NCBI RefSeq assembly: GCF_900142725.1
Contig: NZ_FRBW01000003.1
Coordinates: 1-64,000, forward strand
Origin: Roseibium suaedae
GTDB taxonomy: Bacteria > Pseudomonadota > Alphaproteobacteria > Rhizobiales > Stappiaceae
Direction of reading: 5' to 3'
DNA length: 64,000 nucleotides
Shown here: positions 29,988 to 40,636 of the stretch, one piece after another
Numbering within the stretch: the first letter of the stretch is position 1
Layout: every line of letters begins with the position of its first letter
The notes under the pieces: model-generated
Told to the model about the DNA's origin: nothing
Seen by the model: only the letters and a program-made list of their open reading frames with translations
The model's database searches: none
Made by a program: the position numbers and the translations under genes

Positions 29988-30004
29988 AAATTTGCATCAA
30001 ATTT
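29988..30004. promoter_or_regulatory. Perfect palindrome upstream of the nap operon
   Basis: The arms AAATTTG and CAAATTT flank CAT. The site lies about 150 bases upstream of the napE start. It may bind a regulator or could arise by chance in this AT-rich stretch. The surrounding region 29837-30255 contains no supported gene. Confidence 0.3.
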
Positions 30005-30255
30005 CGCGCCGAAAGAACAGCGCCAATCCTGCTTCAATAAACTGTCGAGTTTACAGTCAAACGGCAGAAATACGCCGGATATCCTTGAGGGTTAGATTGC
30101 AATCGGCGGGATCCGCTTTCCCTATGGGAAGGACCGGAGGGCAGCTGGCTAAAAGACTGCAACCGACCTTTGCGCAGGGCAATTTGGAATATTGTCGGCT
30201 TAATCCAGACCTTGCCGCCTGTGGACAAGTTTACCATGGGGCAGAATGACCAAAC

Positions 30256-30283
30256 AAAACCCGCCCCGATTGCTCAGGGCGGG
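30256..30283 (-). terminator. Rho-independent terminator of the polyol operon
   Basis: On the minus strand, CCCGCCC pairs with GGGCGGG, and the stem is followed by TTTTG. It is the first strong hairpin downstream of the mannitol dehydrogenase stop at 30343. Confidence 0.75.
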
Positions 30284-30342
30284 CTCAAGTCATGCGGAGG
30301 AAGAATTATTCTTTTGGGAGAGTTTCGTCCGCGTCACGCCAG

Positions 30343-31899
30343 TCAGGAGGTCAGGCTCTGGCTGGAGAGGTAGCGCTGCAGAACGGCGCGTGCACCGTCC
30401 TGCCATAGCGCCTTGAGATGGGCGGAAAAGGCCGAGGAGAAGGCCTGGTCCTGCCCGAGATCCCCGAAGACATCGGTCAGGGAGAGGAAGGCCGCCGGAT
30501 CTTCCTTAGCGGCAAGGGCCGCGCTCTGGAGCTGATCGCGGCGCTCGTCTTCCAGCGGAATGCCCGAAGCTTCATCGGCCGTCAGGGCGCAATAGGCACA
30601 CCAGAAGGCGACTTCCAGGGCAAGGCCATTGACCGGCCGCCCTGCCCTGCGCGCATCGGCAATGCTTGGCAGGATGAACTTCGGCTGACGGTTGGAGCCG
30701 TCAAGGCAGAGCCGGGCAATGGTGTCGCCCACTGCGGGGTTGGCGAAACGTTCGGCGCAGGTATCCAGATAGGTCGCAAAGGAGATGCCGGGAATGACGG
30801 GCACGATCGGGATCACTTCGGTGCTGATCAGGTCCTTGAGCCAGGCCGCGATATCCGGATCTGCCATGGCCTCATGGACATAGGTGTGTCCGAGCAGTGC
30901 AGACGGATAGGCGATGGCCGCATGGCCGCCATTCAGGATCCGCAGCTTCATCAGCTCGTAAGGGGCAACGTCTTCCACGAACTCGACGCCGACCTCTTCA
31001 AGGCGCGGGCGGCCGAGCGGGAAATGATCTTCCATGACCCACTGGCGGAAAGGCTCACAGGCAACAGGCGCTGCATCAGCAATGCCGAAAGTGTCGCGGA
31101 CCAGCGCACGTTCCCGGTCGGAGGTCGCCGGTGTGATGCAGTCGACCATGGAGCTGGGAAACGCGACTTCATTCTCGATCCAGCCCGCCAGATCCGGGGC
31201 CATCAGTTTTGCAAGACCGACGACGGCCTGCCGCGCAACCTTGCCGTTTTCCGGCAGGTTGTCACAGGACAGGATCGTGAAGGGCGAAAGGCCGTTGTCC
31301 TTGCGCAGCCCCAGGGCGGCGATCAGGATGCCGAAAATCGTTTGCGGATCGCCAGTGCGGGCAACATCACCCTGAATGTCCGCATGATCGGCGTCAAACC
31401 CGCCGGTCTTGGCATTGACGTAATAGCCACCTTCCGTGATCGTCAGGGTCACGATCCGGATTTCCGGCTGGATCAGCGTCTTGATCAGGGCGGACGGATT
31501 GATGTCGGAAAAGCCGATCATCGAGCCGGTCACCCTTGCACTCAATCCATGCGGGTCGAGTTCGATGATGGTGGTCAGCCAGTCCTGGGCCTCCAGACGC
31601 TCGCGCATGGCCGCGTCATATGTCTTCACCCCTGCGCCGATCAGGGCCCAGTCAAGATCCAGCCCCTTGTTGAACAGCCGGTCCAGATAGACCGCCTGAT
31701 GAGCCCGATGAAAATTGCCGACGCCGATGTGAACGATGCCAGGAGACAGGTCTTCGCGGGAATAGGACGGCGTGGCAACGGAGCCGCCGAGATCCGGAAG
31801 GGTTTTGAGAGACAGTTGACGTGCCACTTTCGCCTCGTAGGTCATGGGTCCTCGGCCGGGAGCCTTGATGGGGGCCGGGACGGATACTGAATTTGTCAT
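30343..31899 (-). CDS. mtlK: Mannitol/polyol dehydrogenase (long-chain PSLDR family)
   Basis: The 518-residue NAD-dependent enzyme oxidises mannitol to fructose. Visible features: the nucleotide-binding start IVHIGVGNFHRAHQAVYLD, the catalytic KxxxxNxxH motif (MKLRILNGGHAAIAYPS) and the family stretch FPSSMVDCITPAT. Rhodobacter MtlK has the same layout. Start ATG 31899 lies 22 bases after the sorbitol dehydrogenase gene; ATG 31845, with GAGGA ahead of it, would give 500 residues. The gene is last in the smo operon. Confidence 0.9.
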   Translation of the reverse strand: MTNSVSVPAPIKAPGRGPMTYEAKVARQLSLKTLPDLGGSVATPSYSREDLSPGIVHIGVGNFHRAHQAVYLDRLFNKGLDLDWALIGAGVKTYDAAMRERLEAQDWLTTIIELDPHGLSARVTGSMIGFSDINPSALIKTLIQPEIRIVTLTITEGGYYVNAKTGGFDADHADIQGDVARTGDPQTIFGILIAALGLRKDNGLSPFTILSCDNLPENGKVARQAVVGLAKLMAPDLAGWIENEVAFPSSMVDCITPATSDRERALVRDTFGIADAAPVACEPFRQWVMEDHFPLGRPRLEEVGVEFVEDVAPYELMKLRILNGGHAAIAYPSALLGHTYVHEAMADPDIAAWLKDLISTEVIPIVPVIPGISFATYLDTCAERFANPAVGDTIARLCLDGSNRQPKFILPSIADARRAGRPVNGLALEVAFWCAYCALTADEASGIPLEDERRDQLQSAALAAKEDPAAFLSLTDVFGDLGQDQAFSSAFSAHLKALWQDGARAVLQRYLSSQSLTS

Positions 31900-31921
31900 G
31901 TCTTGAACCGGTGAGCTGACC

Positions 31922-32691
31922 TCAGCTCATCCAGTTGCCGCCATCCACGTTGTAGGTCTGGGCGAGGATGTAATCGGCGTCGGAACTCGCGAGAAACACG
32001 GCCATGCCGGTCAGGTCCTGTGCTGTGCCCATGCGCCCGAAGGGCACGGCTTCGCCGACCAGGCGCTTCTTTTCGCCAAGCGGACGGTTTTCGTGCTTTG
32101 CAAACAGCGCATCGACCCCGTCCCAATGTTCGCCGTCGACCACGCCGGGGGCGATGGCGTTGACGTTGATGCCGTATTTGATGAGGTCGAGCCCGGCAGA
32201 CTGGGTCAGGCTGATGACGGCTGCCTTGGTGGCGCAATAGACACCGACAAGGGCTTCCCCGCGGCGGCCTGCCTGGCTTGCCATATTGATGATCTTGCCG
32301 CCCTGCCCGCGTGCAATCATGGATTTTGCCACGGCCTGCAGCATGAACAGGGTGCCGGAAACGTTGATCGAAAACAGCCGGTCATAGCTTTCCCGGCTGA
32401 TCTCGACGATCGGGGCCAGATCAAACAGGGCGGCATTGTTGATCAGGATGTCGATGCCGCCGAAAGCGGTTTCGACTTCCGCCACAGCTGCATCGATGCT
32501 GTCCTGACGGGTCACGTCCAGATGGACCGCGATGCAGCCCTTGCCGATTTCCTCTGCGGTTGCGCGGGCGCGTTCAAGGTCAATGTCGGCGATGGCAACC
32601 CTTGCACCTTCGCGCACATAGGCTTCGGCAAAAGCCTTGCCGATGCCGCGCGCCGAACCCGTGATGATGGCCGTCTTGTTTTCCAGGCGCA

Positions 32692-32695
<4 letters not shown>
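31922..32695 (-). CDS. smoS: Sorbitol (L-iditol 2-) dehydrogenase, SDR family
   Basis: The 257-residue short-chain dehydrogenase has [19 protein letters not shown] (nucleotide-binding Gly motif), NNAALFD and the YxxxK active site ([10 protein letters not shown]). The C-terminus [12 protein letters not shown] is typical of the sorbitol dehydrogenase subgroup. Its place in the smo operon supports oxidation of sorbitol to fructose. The start ATG overlaps the stop of the ABC ATPase gene. Confidence 0.88.
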
Positions 32696-33705
<1,010 letters not shown>

Positions 33706-33715
33706 CGGTCCGGTC

Positions 33716-34546
33716 CTATTTCACTGCGCCGAAGGTGAGGCCGCGCACCAGCTGCTTCTGGCTGAACCAGCCGAGAACCAGGATGGGAGCGATGGCCAGC
33801 GTCGAGGCGGCAGAAAGCTTTGCGTAAAAGAGGCCTTCCGGGCTGGAATAGCTCGCGATGAAGGCGGTGAGCGGTGCGGCCTTGGCCGCAGTCAGGTTGA
33901 GGGTCCAGAAGGCTTCGTTCCAGGCCAGAATGACGTTCAGCAGCAGGGTCGAGGCAATCCCCGGAACCGCCATGGGCGTCAGCACGTGGATCACTTCTTC
34001 CCACAGGCCAGCCCCATCCATGCGGGCGGCCTCCAGGATTTCGCCGGGGATCTCCTTGAAGTAGGTGAAGAGCATCCAGACGATGATCGGCAGGTTGATC
34101 AGGGTCAGGACGATCACCAGACCGGTGCGGGTATCGAGCAGGCCGAAGTCCCGGAACAGCAGGTAGATCGGGATGAGCACACCCACGGGCGGAAGCATCT
34201 TGGTCGAGAGCATCCACATCAGCACGTCCTTGGTCCGCTTTGCCGGGACGAAGGCCATGGACCAGGCTGCTGGAATGGCGATCGCCAGACCCAGAAGCGT
34301 GGAGCCGAGGGAGATGATCACCGAGTTCATGAAATGCAGGAAATAGTCCGAGCGTTCATTGACTTCGGTGTAGTTCTCAAGGGTCCAGTCGAAGAAGACG
34401 AAGGACGGCGGCGAGGCAATGGCTTCGGCTTCGGTCTTGAAGCTGGTCAGCACGGTCCAGAGGATCGGGAAGAAGATCGCAATCCCGATGGCCCAGGCAA
34501 TCACCGTCACGAGAGCCTTGCGGCGGTTTGATACGCGTCTCGACAT
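33716..34546 (-). CDS. smoG: Polyol ABC transporter permease (SmoG-like)
   Basis: The 276-residue inner-membrane protein has six hydrophobic segments and the EAA loop [21 protein letters not shown]. It is the MalG-type partner of the CUT1 importer. It lies between smoF and smoK with gaps of 1 and 10 bases. Confidence 0.92.
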   Translation of the reverse strand: MSRRVSNRRKALVTVIAWAIGIAIFFPILWTVLTSFKTEAEAIASPPSFVFFDWTLENYTEVNERSDYFLHFMNSVIISLGSTLLGLAIAIPAAWSMAFVPAKRTKDVLMWMLSTKMLPPVGVLIPIYLLFRDFGLLDTRTGLVIVLTLINLPIIVWMLFTYFKEIPGEILEAARMDGAGLWEEVIHVLTPMAVPGIASTLLLNVILAWNEAFWTLNLTAAKAAPLTAFIASYSSPEGLFYAKLSAASTLAIAPILVLGWFSQKQLVRGLTFGAVK

Positions 34547-34547
34547 C

Positions 34548-35420
34548 TCACGCCTCCAGGTTCTTGCCGATCATCCGCATCAGGAAGACCGCAACGATGT
34601 TGGCGAGAATGACGGCGACGATGCCGCCAGCGGAGCCGCCGCCCACGTCGAACTGAAGCAGCGACTGGGCATAGACCAGATAGGTGATGTTGGTCGAAGA
34701 GGTTCCCGGCCCGCCGTTGGTCGTCACCAGAATCTCGGCGAAGACGGACAGGAGGAAGATGGTCTGGATCAGGATCACCACCGTGATCGCCCGGGACATG
34801 TGCGGCAGCACGATGTAGACGAACCGGTTGAGGAAATTCGCGCCATCCATTTCAGAGGCTTCCAGTTGCTCCTGGTCGAGGGACTGAAGCGCGGTCAGCA
34901 GAATGAGCGTCGCAAAGGGCAGCCACTGCCAGGCTACGATGACGATGATCGAGGCCAGCGGCGCATGGGCCAGGAAGTCGAAGGGCTGCAGGCCGAGCGC
35001 CTTGGCGAAATAGGCGAACAGGCCGTTGACCGGGTTCATGAACATGTTCTTCCACACCAGTGCGGACACGGTCGGCATGACGAAGAACGGGGCAATGACC
35101 AGGATGCGGACGATCCCCTGCCCCCAGAATGGCTGATCAAGCAGGAGGGCGAGCAAGGTTCCGCCGACAATGGTGATGACAAGCACACCGCCGACCAGAA
35201 GCAGCGTGTTGGCCAGTGCCGCGAAAAACGCGGGATCGGTCAGAAAGAACTCGTAGTTGGTGAAGCCGATGAATTCTTCCATTCCCGGCATGAGCAGATT
35301 GTAGCTCAGGAAGGAGAAATACACGGTCATCGACAGGGGCACGATCATCCAGCCGAGCAGCAGCAGCACGGCGGGGGAAATCATGAGCCTGGCCGCGGCA
35401 CGGGAATGTGCGGTCGCCAT
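34548..35420 (-). CDS. smoF: Polyol ABC transporter permease (SmoF-like)
   Basis: The 290-residue permease is of the MalF type, with about six membrane segments and the EAA loop EASEMDGANFLNRFVYIVLPH. It is separated from the binding-protein gene by 77 bases that hold a strong terminator-like hairpin. It is the first gene of the membrane part. Confidence 0.92.
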   Translation of the reverse strand: MATAHSRAAARLMISPAVLLLLGWMIVPLSMTVYFSFLSYNLLMPGMEEFIGFTNYEFFLTDPAFFAALANTLLLVGGVLVITIVGGTLLALLLDQPFWGQGIVRILVIAPFFVMPTVSALVWKNMFMNPVNGLFAYFAKALGLQPFDFLAHAPLASIIVIVAWQWLPFATLILLTALQSLDQEQLEASEMDGANFLNRFVYIVLPHMSRAITVVILIQTIFLLSVFAEILVTTNGGPGTSSTNITYLVYAQSLLQFDVGGGSAGGIVAVILANIVAVFLMRMIGKNLEA

Positions 35421-35455
35421 GGGTCAGCCAATCCGGTCAGAGGTGAAATAAAAGA

Positions 35456-35483
35456 GAGGCTGGCCCTGACACGGGCCAGCCTC
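35456..35483 (-). terminator. Intra-operon terminator between smoE and smoF
   Basis: On the minus strand GAGGCTGGCCC pairs with GGGCCAGCCTC around a 6-base loop, and the stem is followed by TCTTTTATTT. It lies 15 bases after the smoE stop. Partial termination here would favour binding-protein synthesis over the permease genes, a known arrangement in ABC importers. Confidence 0.8.
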
Positions 35484-35497
35484 GGAGTGTCGAAGGC

Positions 35498-36811
35498 TTA
35501 CTTGATGTAGCCAGCCTTCTTCATGGTGCGTTCGGTGATCGCCTGGGCGTTCGCCAGAGCGTTTTCCGCGCTCACGCTGCCGGCAAGAGCTGCCGAGAAG
35601 GCCTGACCGACGGCGGTGCCGATGCCCTGGAACTCAGGGATTGCGACGAACTGGACGCCGACATACGGAACGTCATCCACGGTCGGGTGCTGGGGATCGG
35701 CCGCATTGATGCTTTCCAGCGTCATCTTGGCGAAGGGAGCAGCTTCCTGGTACTTCGGGTTCTCATAGAGAGACGTGCGGGTTCCCGGAGGAACGTTCGC
35801 CCAGCCTTCCTTTTCGGCGACCAGATCGAGGTATTCCTTGGAAGTTGCCCAGGCCACGAACTTCTTCGCAGCTTCGGTCTTCTGGGAACCAGCCGGAATG
35901 GCCAGGTTCCAGGCCCACAGCCAGTTGCCGCGCTTGCCCAGACCCTTGTCCGGAGCCAGTGCAAAGCCGACCTTGTCCGCGACCGTGCTGTCCTTCGGGT
36001 TGGTCACGAAGGAAGCCGCCACAGTGGCGTCGATCCACATGCCGCACTTGCCGGTCTGGAACAGGGACAAGTTTTCGTTGAAGCCGTTGTTGGACGCGCC
36101 CGGAGGACCGTAGTTGGTCATCAGGTCGAGATAGTCGGTCAGGGTTGCCTTCCAGGCTTCCCCATCGAACTGGGGCTTCCAGTCCATGTCGAACCACTTG
36201 GCGCCATAAGAGTTGGCCATGGCGGACAGGAAGGCCATGTTCTCGCCCCAGCCGGCCTTGCCGCGCAGGCAGATGCCATAGACTTCGGCGTTCTTGTCGG
36301 TCATCGCGGCCGCAGCCTGCTTGATGAAGTCCCAGGTCGGAGCATCCGGCATTTCCAGACCGGCCTTCTCCATCAGGTCCTTGCGGTACATGACCATGGA
36401 GCTTTCGCCATAGAACGGCGCAGCGTAGAGCTTGCCCTCGACGGTCAGGCCGCCACGGATGGCCGGCAGCAGATCGTCGACGTCATAGTCTGCGCCCATG
36501 TCATCCAGCTCGACCAGCCAGCCCTGCTTCGCCCAGATCGGGGCTTCATAGGTGCCGATGGTCATGATGTCGTACTGGCCGCCCTTGGTGGCGATGTCGG
36601 TCGTGACGCGCTGACGCAGAACGTTCTCTTCCAGCGTGACCCATTCCAGCTCGATGTCCGGGTTCTTGGCCGTGAACGCATCGGTCAGCTTCTGCATGCG
36701 GATCATGTCGCCGTTGTTCACGGTCGCGATCGTCAGCTTCTCGGCAAGGGCCGGCGAAACAGCGAGCGTCAATGCGGTCGCGCCCAGAAGGACGCGTGCG
36801 AATTTGGTCAT
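35498..36811 (-). CDS. smoE: Polyol ABC transporter substrate-binding protein (SmoE-like)
   Basis: The 437-residue family 1 extracellular solute-binding protein begins with a signal peptide (MTKFARVLLGATALTLAVSPALA). Blocks such as QRVTTDIATKGGQYDIMTIGTYEAPIWAKQGWL are typical of sorbitol/mannitol-binding proteins. Start ATG 36811 follows GGGAGGAAATC at ideal spacing; the frame is open further upstream but that part is promoter DNA. It is the first gene of the transporter operon. Confidence 0.92.
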   Translation of the reverse strand: MTKFARVLLGATALTLAVSPALAEKLTIATVNNGDMIRMQKLTDAFTAKNPDIELEWVTLEENVLRQRVTTDIATKGGQYDIMTIGTYEAPIWAKQGWLVELDDMGADYDVDDLLPAIRGGLTVEGKLYAAPFYGESSMVMYRKDLMEKAGLEMPDAPTWDFIKQAAAAMTDKNAEVYGICLRGKAGWGENMAFLSAMANSYGAKWFDMDWKPQFDGEAWKATLTDYLDLMTNYGPPGASNNGFNENLSLFQTGKCGMWIDATVAASFVTNPKDSTVADKVGFALAPDKGLGKRGNWLWAWNLAIPAGSQKTEAAKKFVAWATSKEYLDLVAEKEGWANVPPGTRTSLYENPKYQEAAPFAKMTLESINAADPQHPTVDDVPYVGVQFVAIPEFQGIGTAVGQAFSAALAGSVSAENALANAQAITERTMKKAGYIK

Positions 36812-36849
36812 GATTTCCTCCCAAAGCTCACAGTGTGAACTCACTGTCT

Positions 36850-36880
36850 GAGCATTTGCTAATCTAGCGGGCAAATACTC
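36850..36880. promoter_or_regulatory. Candidate operator for the SorC-type regulator
   Basis: GAGCATTTGC (36850-36859) and GCAAATACTC (36871-36880) are reverse complements at nine of ten positions, separated by 11 bases. The site lies about 40 bases upstream of smoE. A second inverted repeat, ACAGTG at 36830 and CACTGT at 36842, lies immediately beside it. Both are plausible sites for the SorC-type protein encoded upstream. The rest of 36812-37234 contains no supported gene. Confidence 0.45.
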
Positions 36881-37234
36881 ACAAAACTCGGAACGAACGT
36901 CAAGACACACTGAGAAACCGCCACAAACTTTCGATGCTGCAGCGCGGAAACGAAAATATTTTCAGAGGGTTGGGAGGCCGGGTTTCGGGCGAAACTGTCC
37001 GGCAGGACCCAAAATGGTGGGATATGGCACCGGCAAATGTGCCCGATTCCGCGCCTTCGATCAGGCACGGAATGGAGGTGGTATCGGTCGATCGCACGCT
37101 AGGATTTTTGGCTGTTTAGGGGGGCAGGATCTGCGGTCATATCCTGGTTGAGCGCATAAGATCGCGTCCGGAGAGAGGGGGCTCTCCGCCACCAGATCTC
37201 ACAGACTGGTCTTCTGGGGACTGACCTGTCTGGC

Positions 37235-38191
37235 TTAGCGGGACAGAAGACGCTCGGCTGTGGCCTCGTTGGTGATGAGCCCGCTGATCAGGCGGCCGGT
37301 CAGAGCGCCATGGATGGCCTTGACCTTCATTTCACCGGCGGCAATGCCGATCACGGACCGGCCGACCGCCGGGTTGAGCGGCGCGCTGGCAACCCGGTCA
37401 TTGGTCAATCCGTCGACCAGCTGTCCGCCTGCATCGAACACCCAGCTGGTGATTTCGCCGACTGCTCCGGCTGCGGTCAGGTCATTCAGCTCCTGCCGGT
37501 TGATGAAGCCGTCCACATAGAGCGGCGCGGTCTCGTCCATGTTGCCGATGCCGACGAAGGTGACGTCCGCCTGTTTGGAAAGCTCCAGGATATTGTGCAC
37601 CGGCTCAAGGTTATGGAGCAGCGTGCGTTCTTCCGTCGATCTCGCAAAGACCGGCAGCGGCATCGGATAGTGCTTGGCGTTGACCCTGTCCGCCATGCGG
37701 ATGATGACGTTATAGGCCGAGGCCGAGCCGTCGAAATTCATGTTGCCGAGCAGCGACACGATCTTGTGCTGCGGACAGTCCATGGAAGGCAGCTGATCGA
37801 CAGAGGAACGCAGGGCGCGGCCGGTACCGAAGGCTATGATCTTGGGATCCGGGCACTTCAGATGCCGCTCCATTTCCACGGCGGCCGCCTGGGCAAGGCC
37901 GGTGATGGCGGAGGGATTGGCCGGATCGCTGGGCACTACCTCGCAAAGGTCGAGGGCGAACGCCGCTTTCATCTGCTCGGACAGTTCCATGCAGCGGGCA
38001 ATCGGGTGGTCGAGACGGACCTTGATCAGCCTTTCACTGACCGCCAGGGACACGAGCCGCTGGGCGGACTGGCGGGAAACCCCAAGCTTGCGGGCAATCT
38101 CGTCCTGGGTGTTTCCGGCGACATAGTAGAGCCATCCGGCGCGGGCCGCTTCGTCAAGACGAACCGTCTCATTGTCAGACTTTCCGGCCAT
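37235..38191 (-). CDS. SorC-family sugar-responsive transcriptional regulator
   Basis: The 318-residue protein has an N-terminal HTH (DEIARKLGVSRQSAQRLVSLA) and a sugar-binding SorC domain with FGTGRALRSSVDQLPSM and GIGNMDETAPLY. SorC-type regulators respond to phosphorylated or free sugars. It lies between a HAD phosphatase and smoE on the same strand, which suggests control of the polyol operon. Palindromes in front of smoE are candidate targets. Confidence 0.9.
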   Translation of the reverse strand: MAGKSDNETVRLDEAARAGWLYYVAGNTQDEIARKLGVSRQSAQRLVSLAVSERLIKVRLDHPIARCMELSEQMKAAFALDLCEVVPSDPANPSAITGLAQAAAVEMERHLKCPDPKIIAFGTGRALRSSVDQLPSMDCPQHKIVSLLGNMNFDGSASAYNVIIRMADRVNAKHYPMPLPVFARSTEERTLLHNLEPVHNILELSKQADVTFVGIGNMDETAPLYVDGFINRQELNDLTAAGAVGEITSWVFDAGGQLVDGLTNDRVASAPLNPAVGRSVIGIAAGEMKVKAIHGALTGRLISGLITNEATAERLLSR

Positions 38192-38207
38192 GCTCGGGCT
38201 CCCGCTC

Positions 38208-38933
38208 TCAGGTGTCGTGCGTTTTCAAATGAGGGGCCATATCAAAAAATATGTCCCAGGTCTCGAAAAACGGCACTGGCGGCGTCACAGGCGCCTTGGC
38301 AGCATCGGATGCGTCCAGATGGCTGCCGCCGACGAAATGAGCGACTTTCATGTTGGCAGCCTTGGCAGCGATGAGCCCCGGAATGCTGTCTTCGATGACC
38401 AGACAGGCTTCAGGCTCCACGCCGCAGACCTTGGCCGCATGAAGGAAAAGATCCGGAGCCGGCTTGCCGTTTTCTACCAGAGAGGCGGTGAAAACGGCAT
38501 CCGGAAAATATCTGTCCAACCCGGTCAGTTTGAGGGAATGGGCCGCTCTCGGCGGTGAGCTGCTGGTGGCAACGCAGGCCCGGCAATTGAGCTTCTCCAG
38601 AACGTCGAAGATGCCCGGTACCGGTCGCAGCTCCTGGTCAAAGGCTGCCAGCAAATTCTTGCGGTAATCGGCCTCGAAACTGTCCGGCAGTTTGACCTGA
38701 AAGTCCGAGCGCACGCTGGCTGCCACTTTCGGAAAGCTGCGGCCAAGGAAATTCGCCTTGAAATAGGGGAAATCCACGTCGACGCCCTGCTCTTTCAACG
38801 CCTGCATCAGCACACGGGCGCTGATGATTTCACTGTCGATCAGAACACCATCGCAATCGAAGATCACCAGCTCGATCGGGCCATCAAAGACCGGAGCAGC
38901 CGTGTCCCGGGACAGTAGCGGAGAGAATACCAT
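38208..38933 (-). CDS. HAD-superfamily sugar-phosphatase-like hydrolase
   Basis: The 241-residue protein has the HAD motifs I DCDGVLIDSE, II ATSSSPPR (Thr/Ser motif), III and IV in KPAPDLFLHAAKVCG and VIEDSIPG. The cap domain is of the beta-phosphoglucomutase type. It precedes the SorC regulator by 16 bases and likely dephosphorylates a sugar phosphate linked to polyol use; the substrate is inferred. ATG 38933 is preferred to an upstream TTG. Confidence 0.85.
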   Translation of the reverse strand: MVFSPLLSRDTAAPVFDGPIELVIFDCDGVLIDSEIISARVLMQALKEQGVDVDFPYFKANFLGRSFPKVAASVRSDFQVKLPDSFEADYRKNLLAAFDQELRPVPGIFDVLEKLNCRACVATSSSPPRAAHSLKLTGLDRYFPDAVFTASLVENGKPAPDLFLHAAKVCGVEPEACLVIEDSIPGLIAAKAANMKVAHFVGGSHLDASDAAKAPVTPPVPFFETWDIFFDMAPHLKTHDT

Positions 38934-39041
38934 GACAATCGGCCACAGGGTTGCGGGCAAAGCCCTAAGAGACGGAAATCTTATCTGAAAGGCGGATCTT
39001 GCGCCAAGAGCCTCTTGGATGTGAGGCGACGGCGCACTTGC

Positions 39042-40328
39042 TCAGGACAGTGCCTCTTCGACGGCCTTGGCGGCAGCAAGCAGGATGTCGTCTATGCCCC
39101 CTGCGCCAATCAACATGGCGCTTAGAACCTTGCCCTGGCTTTGGAACGGCAGAGCCACGCTGCAGCCATCAGCGCTGTTGGCAAGCGAGGGATTGCGCAG
39201 GGCAAGCAGGTTGAACCGTCCGAAAGCCTCGTCGTCCTGCAAGTCGCTCAGTGCAGGCGGCAGGATCGGAACGGTGGGCAGCAGAAGCAGATCATCGCCA
39301 AGCTCAGCAGCAAAGGCACGGACGAATTCGTAGTGTCGGTTCAGGCTCTGCCGGTAGGTGACTGCAGATATCTCGTCGGCTTTCGCCATTCTTGCATGAA
39401 CGCGCGGATCAAACTCGCTGGCTCTTGTCTGGAACTGGGTTTCGTAATGGGCACGCGATTCCACCGACGTCAGATGCCAGGCTGCGATCGCCTTGTGCAA
39501 TTCGATGGCTTCGATGGGTCTTTCGGTGATCTCGAACCCCGCCTGAATCAGTCTTTGCTTCAGGTCATCAAATCCGGCGGCGACCTCTGGGTCGAGAACG
39601 TCGAGACCGAAGTTCAGCGGCACGATCAGGCGCCGCGTCTGAGCCTTGACGGGCTCGGCGGGGCGTCCTGCCATGATCTGCCAGGCAAGTTCGCAGGCCG
39701 CAACGGTGCGGGCCATGGGGCCGAAACTGTCGAGCGTGTCGGACAGGGCATTGCCGCCTGCCATGGGCACGCTGGCTTGAGAGGGCTTGAACCCGGTAAT
39801 GCCGGTAAATGCGGCCGGAATGCGAAGGGAACCGCCGGTGTCGCTGCCAATGGCAATGTCGCACAGGCCGAGCGCCACGGCGACCGCGCCGCCGCTGGTG
39901 GAGCCACCGGGCGCGCAGCCTGGATAGGCCGGATTGTCCGGGGTGCCGTAATGCGGGTTGAGCCCAAGCCCGGAATAGGCAAATTCCGACATGTTGGTAA
40001 GGCCGGTGAACACCGCACCAGCGCTTCTGAGGCGGGCGATGCAGGGGGCATCTGCCTGTGCGGGCTCATTGGCGGTCATGACTTTGGCGGCCGAGCTTGT
40101 CACTTCTCCTGCAACATCGAACAGAGCCTTGATGCTGACAAGAGCGCCTGCAAGCGGCAACGCGTCACCAGCTTCTGCCACACTCACCGCCTGAGCTCGG
40201 GCCGTATCAGTAAACGCACTGATGTAGACGGACGCTGCCGAGGGATCGGACTTGATCCGGGCAAGAGCTGCCTCAAGACGCTCAGGCGCGGAAGCCGCTG
40301 CCCAGGAAAAATCCGTTCTCGAAGTCAT
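39042..40328 (-). CDS. Amidase-signature family protein
   Basis: The 428-residue hydrolase has the Ser-Ser-Lys triad elements: Lys in ALVSIKALFD, cis-Ser in GGSTSGGAVAVALG and nucleophile Ser in IGSDTGGSLRIPAAFTG. The family hydrolyses amides, ureas or similar. The start is ATG 40328 (MTSRTDF); an upstream extension is open but lies in the divergent promoter region. The substrate cannot be assigned, and the gene stands alone between the smo locus and gluconokinase. Confidence 0.85.
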   Translation of the reverse strand: MTSRTDFSWAAASAPERLEAALARIKSDPSAASVYISAFTDTARAQAVSVAEAGDALPLAGALVSIKALFDVAGEVTSSAAKVMTANEPAQADAPCIARLRSAGAVFTGLTNMSEFAYSGLGLNPHYGTPDNPAYPGCAPGGSTSGGAVAVALGLCDIAIGSDTGGSLRIPAAFTGITGFKPSQASVPMAGGNALSDTLDSFGPMARTVAACELAWQIMAGRPAEPVKAQTRRLIVPLNFGLDVLDPEVAAGFDDLKQRLIQAGFEITERPIEAIELHKAIAAWHLTSVESRAHYETQFQTRASEFDPRVHARMAKADEISAVTYRQSLNRHYEFVRAFAAELGDDLLLLPTVPILPPALSDLQDDEAFGRFNLLALRNPSLANSADGCSVALPFQSQGKVLSAMLIGAGGIDDILLAAAKAVEEALS

Positions 40329-40636
40329 TGCGCCCGCTCCCGCTTGCTCTGTCGTTCCACAATCCGGCTTAGCCGAAACGGCATGGCTCTTGTAGTCCAA
40401 AATGCAATCGCACCGCCTTGAACTGGCGATTGCACTTCCATCCCTAGCGGAGAAAGAAAGGTGCAGGATCTGTAAGCGCAATTCGGTCTCCGGGCCCTGT
40501 TTCACGGATTAATTTAGCTGGATAAATAACTCCGTGAAACATCATATGACAGCGGAAACGCTCGTCGTTTCTTGCCTTTAGGTCCCGGCCGCCTTAGACA
40601 GTTGCCACGCAGTTCGGCAGAATGGGGCGCTAAGAC
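40329..40636. other. Divergent intergenic region between amidase and gluconokinase
   Basis: About 300 bases should contain both promoters. The stretch 40505-40550 is AT-rich and includes TAAATAACTCC, but no clear operator was recognised. Confidence 0.5.

Noticed and set aside
29944-30249. Plus-strand 101-codon frame between nap and polyol operons
   Set aside because: No domain, poor codon use, and it lies in the nap promoter region.
30418-31890. Plus-strand open frame of 490 codons opposite mannitol dehydrogenase
   Set aside because: Antisense of a well-supported enzyme gene; composition is typical of shadows in GC-rich DNA.
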